Assembly (NCBI GenBank): GCA_902766515.1 | Contig: CACXEB010000404.1 | Coordinates: forward strand, 1-9,252 | From: an uncultured Eubacteriales bacterium | GTDB lineage: Bacteria; Bacillota_A; Clostridia; Christensenellales; Aristaeellaceae | Direction: 5' to 3' | DNA length: 9,252 nucleotides | Shown here: piece by piece, positions 6,301 through 9,252 of the stretch | Layout of the letters: every line of letters begins with the position of its first letter | Position numbering within the stretch: the stretch's first letter is position 1 | Made by a program: the position numbers and the translations under genes | The notes under the pieces: generated by a model | Told to the model about the DNA's origin: nothing | The model's database searches: none | Seen by the model: the letters and a program-made list of their open reading frames with translations, nothing else

Positions 6301-9252
6301 TGAACTGAGCAGCACCGGTAATGGAAGATTCTATTTCAAGCTTTCTGGTCAGGACAAATGGCTGCAGCATTCTGGTGGCGGTAATGGCATCCGCTTCTAT
6401 AATAAGAATGATAATCCTGCGAACTGCCATATTGCAATCAGGCGCGTCCACGATGCTCTACCGGACGACGCGTATGGTCTGAACGGAAAGACATTCGGCA
6501 TCGCCTATCATGACGAAAGCGTTACTGCCGCGGCCATGATGGCGACGCAAAAAACGGTCAGCGGAAAACAGCGCCTGGCGGGACAGGATATGCTGATGCG
6601 CCCGGATGTGTTGGATCACGATGGGATACTGCTCGTGGCGCAAGGCAGTGATATCACGGAATGGACGTTCGTGAGTGACCATGAGGATCAATATTTTATG
6701 ACCACCGAGGTGGACGGAAGTACCCGGTACCTCGTCATCAACGGCGAAAACGTGACATTGACGGAGGATCCCTCCGGGGCTACCCTGATCACGGTAGAGC
6801 CAGGCAGTGGGACCAACGCAGGCAAATGGCGCTTTACCGCCAACAGGTACGCGCTGAACCTGGTGAACAACGCGGACGGCGGATTCAATGGCAGCACCAG
6901 CACCGGTGCGGCCACCTGGCTGAACCTGGTGAGCCGGTCCGTGCTGGACGACGATGATTTTACCCTGTACAGTGCCCGCAAGGCGAGCGTATCCGACGAT
7001 GAAATGGTGTACGACCGCACGGTGGAAGGTATCCGGGAGCAGTCGCAGATCGTCCTCTATACCCGTGTATGGAACGAAGACACCGAACGGTACGATTTCT
7101 ACGCAGTGGACCATGACGGGTCCCTGGTCAAGTGCTACGATTCCGGCGACAGCATCGAATGGATCGGCACCAAGGTCAATACCGCCGCCTGGAACTTTAC
7201 CGAGTACAAGAATCCGGACGGGACGCCCAGCTATTACTATGAACTGCAGAACAACCAGTACGGCAATTACCTGGTGCCGCATTCGGCCAATGGGAAGATC
7301 CTCTCCGATACGCCGGTGGGCATCAACCTGAACGGCCGGCGGTACGGGGAAAACGATACCTCGGTGATCGCCTGGGACGACGAAAGCTATGCCTATTCGG
7401 GCCTGAAGGTGGAGGACGGCCACGTGGTGGCCTGCCCGCTGGAGGAAGCAGAGGATTTCTATGTGGCCGTGATCGAGTATATCGATACCGAGGTCCCGCC
7501 GCTGACGACGGTCCGGACCATCGACAACAATGCCTACGGCATCACGATGAAGATGATCGACTTCAACAACCCGCTTGTCAACAACCGCGACTCCGTCCAG
7601 CATCCGTTCTTCGGCGCCCATAACAAAAACGCGTATGACCCCGGCCTGCTGAGCACCAACCTGATCGGCGGCTATCCCAATACGACTAACAAAACGGGGC
7701 ATATCAAATCCCTGAGTGAACTGTTCAGCGGTATGCAGACGGTGAACCACCTGTTCCTCCAGAGCATCCACAGCGAGAGCGGCTATTTTGAGTATGACAG
7801 CACGCAGCACTTCGCGCACCTGAACGGGGACGGCAACTTCACGGTGTACGACCAGATCGGGCAGGTCGGCAATGACAACGGCAATACAAGGGCGCACGGC
7901 CAGTTCATGCCGTACAACGACCTGGATCCGAACATCATCTCGACGGTCGTCAACCGGACGGACGTCATGGCGAACGAGCTGCCGGACAGCAACCCGCGCA
8001 AGGGCGAACGGCTGTATTCGATCCCAACCAATGTGGCGGATTACTTCTTCGGCATGGAGATGGAAGCCAGCTTCACCCAGACCGCCAGCGGCCTGGACGC
8101 GTGGGGGCATGACATCATCTTTGAGTTCTCCGGCGACGACGATTTCTGGCTGTACGTGGACGGCGAGCTGGTCCTGGACCTCGGCGGCACGCGCCCGGCC
8201 ATGTCCGGCAGCATCAATTTCCGGACCGGTGAGGTGAGATTCGGCAGCACGAGGACCACACTGATCAATATGTTCCGGTCCAATTACCAGGCCCGCGGCC
8301 TCAGCGAAAGCGAGATCGAGCGGCTGCTGAACGAGAAATTTGAACAGAATGACGCCGGCCAGTACGTCTTCACGGATTATACCAACCATACGATGAGGAT
8401 GTTCTACATGGAGCGCGGCGCCGGCGCGTCCAACCTGCACATGCGCTTCAACCTCGCAGCGGTGAGGCCCGGTACCTTCCTGCTCAGCAAGAAGCTGTCG
8501 GGGACGGATAACCCGAACAACCAGCTGCTGGAATTCCCCTATCAGATCTATTACCGGCTCGAGGAGGATGACGAAGACGAATGGCGGCTGCTGGACAGTC
8601 CGACAGCGGTCAAATATGAAGGCACCAAGCGTAATGTACGCCACAAGAGTCGCTATAAACCCGCGGGCGGCACCGAGCGCTATGATTATGTCTACTTCCT
8701 CAAACCGGGCCAGAGCGCCGAGGTGACCTTACCGGAGGGAACCGTCAGCTATTACGTGAAGGAATGCGGCATCCTGCCGAATGTGTATGACCAGGTCACG
8801 GTGAACGGGGCGGAAGTAACGGGGACGCCGACGCTGAACATGGCGGGCGGCGTCCCCAGGAACGATTATACCATAGAACCGGACACCCTGGAGAACCGGT
8901 CCAGGGTGGCGTATGACAACCACGTATCCGAGGGCGCCATGCGGACGCTGAACGTCCGGAAAAAGCTCTACGATACCGACGGCGTCACGGAGCTGCAGTA
9001 TCCGGACAACAAGACGACGTTCCGCTTCCGCCTGTACCTGGGCACGGAAAACGATGATCCGTCCGAACTGCCCTCGGCGGACCAGTATACCTATTACATC
9101 AAAAATACCCAAAATGAGTACTGCCGGTGGAACCGGTCCCTGCAGCAGTTTGAGAGCCTGGACATCACGGATTATGACGCCCTGGCGGCATATATGGCGG
9201 GCCTGTCCGCCGCGGGCCGGGAAGCCATCGCCTTCAAAACCTCCATGTACGG
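3347..9252 (+). CDS. Giant secreted modular surface protein (fibro-slime and Cna-B-like domains), 3' end outside window
   Basis: One frame runs without a stop from ATG 3347 to the last base, at least 1968 residues. In order: signal peptide 1-27 (basic RRKR, hydrophobic core, AGA cleavage site); InlB/Listeria-Bacteroides-type repeat 53-113 ending GWYTE...VFAKYA; a long region of beta-rich modules to about 890, with segments ending SIYAV, AVYAV and SVYAI; a predicted beta-trefoil-like or carbohydrate-binding-like module 899-1038; an unnamed module 1043-1380 with repeated W-x-F motifs (W1106, W1161, W1282); a fibro-slime/PA14-like domain about 1397-1705 with SGDDDFWLYVDGELVLDLGG (1595-1614) and FYMERGAGASN; then Cna-B-like domains from about 1713 with paired lysines K1715-1716 and the YYVKE motif (E1806). 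This composition fits a Gram-positive surface adhesin that would be anchored by a C-terminal sorting signal beyond the window. Function in adhesion is inferred; the ligand is unknown. It is likely transcribed alone from the promoter near 3250. Confidence 0.88.
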   Translation, partial: MRRKRLSAVLSAILAVLVLFQSVPAGAEETEGISSGWFDLFSGGIGTADCHTVRFMVDGEEAYTYFVADGETVTALPDAPEIAGRSFIGWYTERALLTAATPVVSDLTVFAKYALRDEALEEKKQKANYIFDDAGAYAAVTIFGNHKKNQVPAARRNDSVAGDDARTVLEAWTVDGIKNNTDLTAEITVTALSVLDGEETLAAWTVEDGLLSDLIQDGLSAGSRCCADLSMKGADGVALVKMAGTPVELADGAVLPIHEALYLTGSMPAHGIVEAVAADVAIEGREVLAAYEIRIYANAHQQSRGRTWKPADGKVQAHLDPAAVGSPAPDVFRFADASAAPERLDTVTDENGWIVFDVDGASIYAVAREAGKTLSAGGEGWKVTVTDLSGTCIPDGTELLVEEVPADAYLADTAAVLGWSPDDTVYYTKYLNIRLTLDGGEITLPSPVEVTVDLPDAGESADALEAVRFTGESARKLDGASAAGGTVSFAADAFGTFGFGAALRTCLTWTNEAAAYSLQAFSALPDPVCEAVEIGAETGLEEGLEAIAAYRVSSGAEADSPMKLWVKISAGWELNSRESVAVYGMSDGQAGNLLGETAADSLVVPVEDRGGFVLALDSGYRRKHIESEGMTLDGMMPKAAEAAAEDVTGQAAEAYPALENGGDEQVLAAWRIDLTEGGKMYLPDEAHPISIALAATLAEGMEALRLWRIDETGVPAEETAFEFDGEAIRFTAGAPAVYAVTGVLEKTVIACEGSRYRVTVAYGPGAGVPEGASLESAEIDYEEDTETFLRYADMASAALGRNALEGYLRLFDLRIVDEAGQKVEPLTPVTVRMELTDLDEAISPNVIHFADGSETGEVLSAVPGGDRKSAGCVLTFATGGFSVYAIVDAPAPIIEISVTSLDMLSEGEAYNLSYNGNNFSTYTVNAKGAFVETTSESEAASWYFEPADDSGQRFYIYTLIDDVPNYIYNPTQNNVKLSTTTKATFELSSTGNGRFYFKLSGQDKWLQHSGGGNGIRFYNKNDNPANCHIAIRRVHDALPDDAYGLNGKTFGIAYHDESVTAAAMMATQKTVSGKQRLAGQDMLMRPDVLDHDGILLVAQGSDITEWTFVSDHEDQYFMTTEVDGSTRYLVINGENVTLTEDPSGATLITVEPGSGTNAGKWRFTANRYALNLVNNADGGFNGSTSTGAATWLNLVSRSVLDDDDFTLYSARKASVSDDEMVYDRTVEGIREQSQIVLYTRVWNEDTERYDFYAVDHDGSLVKCYDSGDSIEWIGTKVNTAAWNFTEYKNPDGTPSYYYELQNNQYGNYLVPHSANGKILSDTPVGINLNGRRYGENDTSVIAWDDESYAYSGLKVEDGHVVACPLEEAEDFYVAVIEYIDTEVPPLTTVRTIDNNAYGITMKMIDFNNPLVNNRDSVQHPFFGAHNKNAYDPGLLSTNLIGGYPNTTNKTGHIKSLSELFSGMQTVNHLFLQSIHSESGYFEYDSTQHFAHLNGDGNFTVYDQIGQVGNDNGNTRAHGQFMPYNDLDPNIISTVVNRTDVMANELPDSNPRKGERLYSIPTNVADYFFGMEMEASFTQTASGLDAWGHDIIFEFSGDDDFWLYVDGELVLDLGGTRPAMSGSINFRTGEVRFGSTRTTLINMFRSNYQARGLSESEIERLLNEKFEQNDAGQYVFTDYTNHTMRMFYMERGAGASNLHMRFNLAAVRPGTFLLSKKLSGTDNPNNQLLEFPYQIYYRLEEDDEDEWRLLDSPTAVKYEGTKRNVRHKSRYKPAGGTERYDYVYFLKPGQSAEVTLPEGTVSYYVKECGILPNVYDQVTVNGAEVTGTPTLNMAGGVPRNDYTIEPDTLENRSRVAYDNHVSEGAMRTLNVRKKLYDTDGVTELQYPDNKTTFRFRLYLGTENDDPSELPSADQYTYYIKNTQNEYCRWNRSLQQFESLDITDYDALAAYMAGLSAAGREAIAFKTSMY
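4463..6013 (+). repeat. Duplicated beta-rich modules in the adhesin
   Basis: Two diverged copies of one module are visible in protein sequence. Copy A, residues about 373-502, contains GWKVTVTDLSGTCIPDGTEL, then YLNIRLTLDGGEI and VEVTVDLPD, ending FGTFGFGA. Copy B, residues about 746-889, contains YRVTVAYGPGAGVPEGASL, then LRLFDLRIVDEAG and VTVRMELTD, ending GGFSVYAI. Both follow a segment ending YAV. They look like Ig-fold or ZU5-like stalk units, but the family is not identified. Confidence 0.55.
6061..6420 (+). other. AT-rich island inside the adhesin gene
   Basis: Counting by hand, these 360 bases are about 45% GC (one 60-base line only 35%), while a typical upstream line (5281-5340) is about 72%. 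Codon choice shifts too: AAT, TAT, ACT, TCT and GGT become common where flanking parts use AAC, TAC, ACC and GGC. The reading frame is unbroken. The island coincides with the module at residues about 905-1025, so domain exchange or recent acquisition is a plausible cause. Confidence 0.65.
6473..7480 (+). other. Unnamed W-x-F module of the adhesin
   Basis: Residues 1043-1380. It starts YGLNGKTFGIAY, carries WTF (1106) and WRF (1161) followed by ALNLVNN and WLNLVS, then DDFTLYSARKASVSDDE (1204-1219), VLYTRVWNEDTERYDFYAVD, WNF (1282), LNGRRYG (1328-1334) and ends before the fibro-slime part. The repeated aromatic motifs suggest beta-trefoil or beta-sandwich binding units. I cannot name the family. 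Confidence 0.5.
7535..8461 (+). other. Fibro-slime (PA14-like) domain of the adhesin
   Basis: Residues about 1397-1705. It starts with YGITMKMIDFNNP, and its hallmark is the segment DIIFEFSGDDDFWLYVDGEL followed by VLDLGG, and later NHTMRMFYMERGAGASNLHMRFNL, as in the fibro-slime family (TIGR02148) related to PA14 carbohydrate-binding domains. The DDD run is at 1597-1599. A helical, charged insert (about 1640-1680) separates the two hallmark parts. Confidence 0.8.
8477..8872 (+). other. Cna-B/SpaA-like domain of the adhesin
   Basis: Residues about 1711-1842. It begins FLLSKKLSG and includes FPYQIYYRL, a LKPGQSAEVTLPEG segment and SYYVKECG, which resembles the E-box YxLxE of Cna-B domains. 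K1715 or K1716 and E1806 are candidates for an internal isopeptide bond. A second related unit appears to begin at LNVRKKLYDTDG (about 1881) and is cut by the window end. Confidence 0.55.

Noticed and set aside
4322..8644. Two very long minus-strand open frames (4322-6451 and 6458-8644)
   Set aside because: They lie wholly opposite the adhesin gene, are rich in His, Arg, Val and Gly without domain signals, and arise because GC-rich RNY codons leave the antisense frame open. The + strand frame has a signal peptide, ribosome site and known domains.
1..9252. CRISPR array, insertion sequence or tRNA gene
   Set aside because: No regularly spaced repeats, transposase-like product or tRNA cloverleaf was found on reading both strands.

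Overview
The window comes from a GC-rich bacterium, most likely a Bacillota/Clostridia member of the gut or rumen type. This is inferred from strong GGAGG-type ribosome binding sites, a barnase-family secreted RNase, and a very large surface protein combining an InlB-like repeat, a fibro-slime domain and Cna-B-like modules. No database search was possible, so the taxonomic call is tentative. All genes are on the + strand.

Layout. (1) 1-447: the C-terminal end of a family 31 glycoside hydrolase, translationally coupled (ATGA overlap) to (2) 444-974, a small membrane-anchored protein of unknown function. (3) 975-1292: an intergenic region with a good extended -10 promoter, three DnaA-box-like 9-mers and a perfect 11-bp inverted repeat, leading into (4) 1293-2414, the DNA polymerase III beta clamp (dnaN, GTG start). 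dnaA is not the upstream gene. (5) 2429-3043: 14 bp after dnaN, a secreted barnase-type ribonuclease with a Pro/Thr/Lys-rich linker; no barstar-like inhibitor follows. (6) 3044-3346: an AT-rich intergenic region with a probable intrinsic terminator, an operator-like palindrome, an extended -10 promoter and a potentially pseudoknotted 5' leader. (7) 3347-9252, open at the window end: a giant secreted modular protein, at least 1968 residues, probably a cell-surface adhesin.

Functionally the window reads as three transcription units. The first is the tail of a carbohydrate-degradation unit. The second is dnaN plus a secreted RNase, probably co-transcribed. The third is a separately controlled surface adhesin. 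The most interesting points are the beta clamp without dnaA but with DnaA-like boxes, the RNase placed right after dnaN with an Arg-to-Tyr change at the barnase Arg59 position, the structured adhesin leader, and an AT-rich island inside the adhesin gene that matches one predicted domain.
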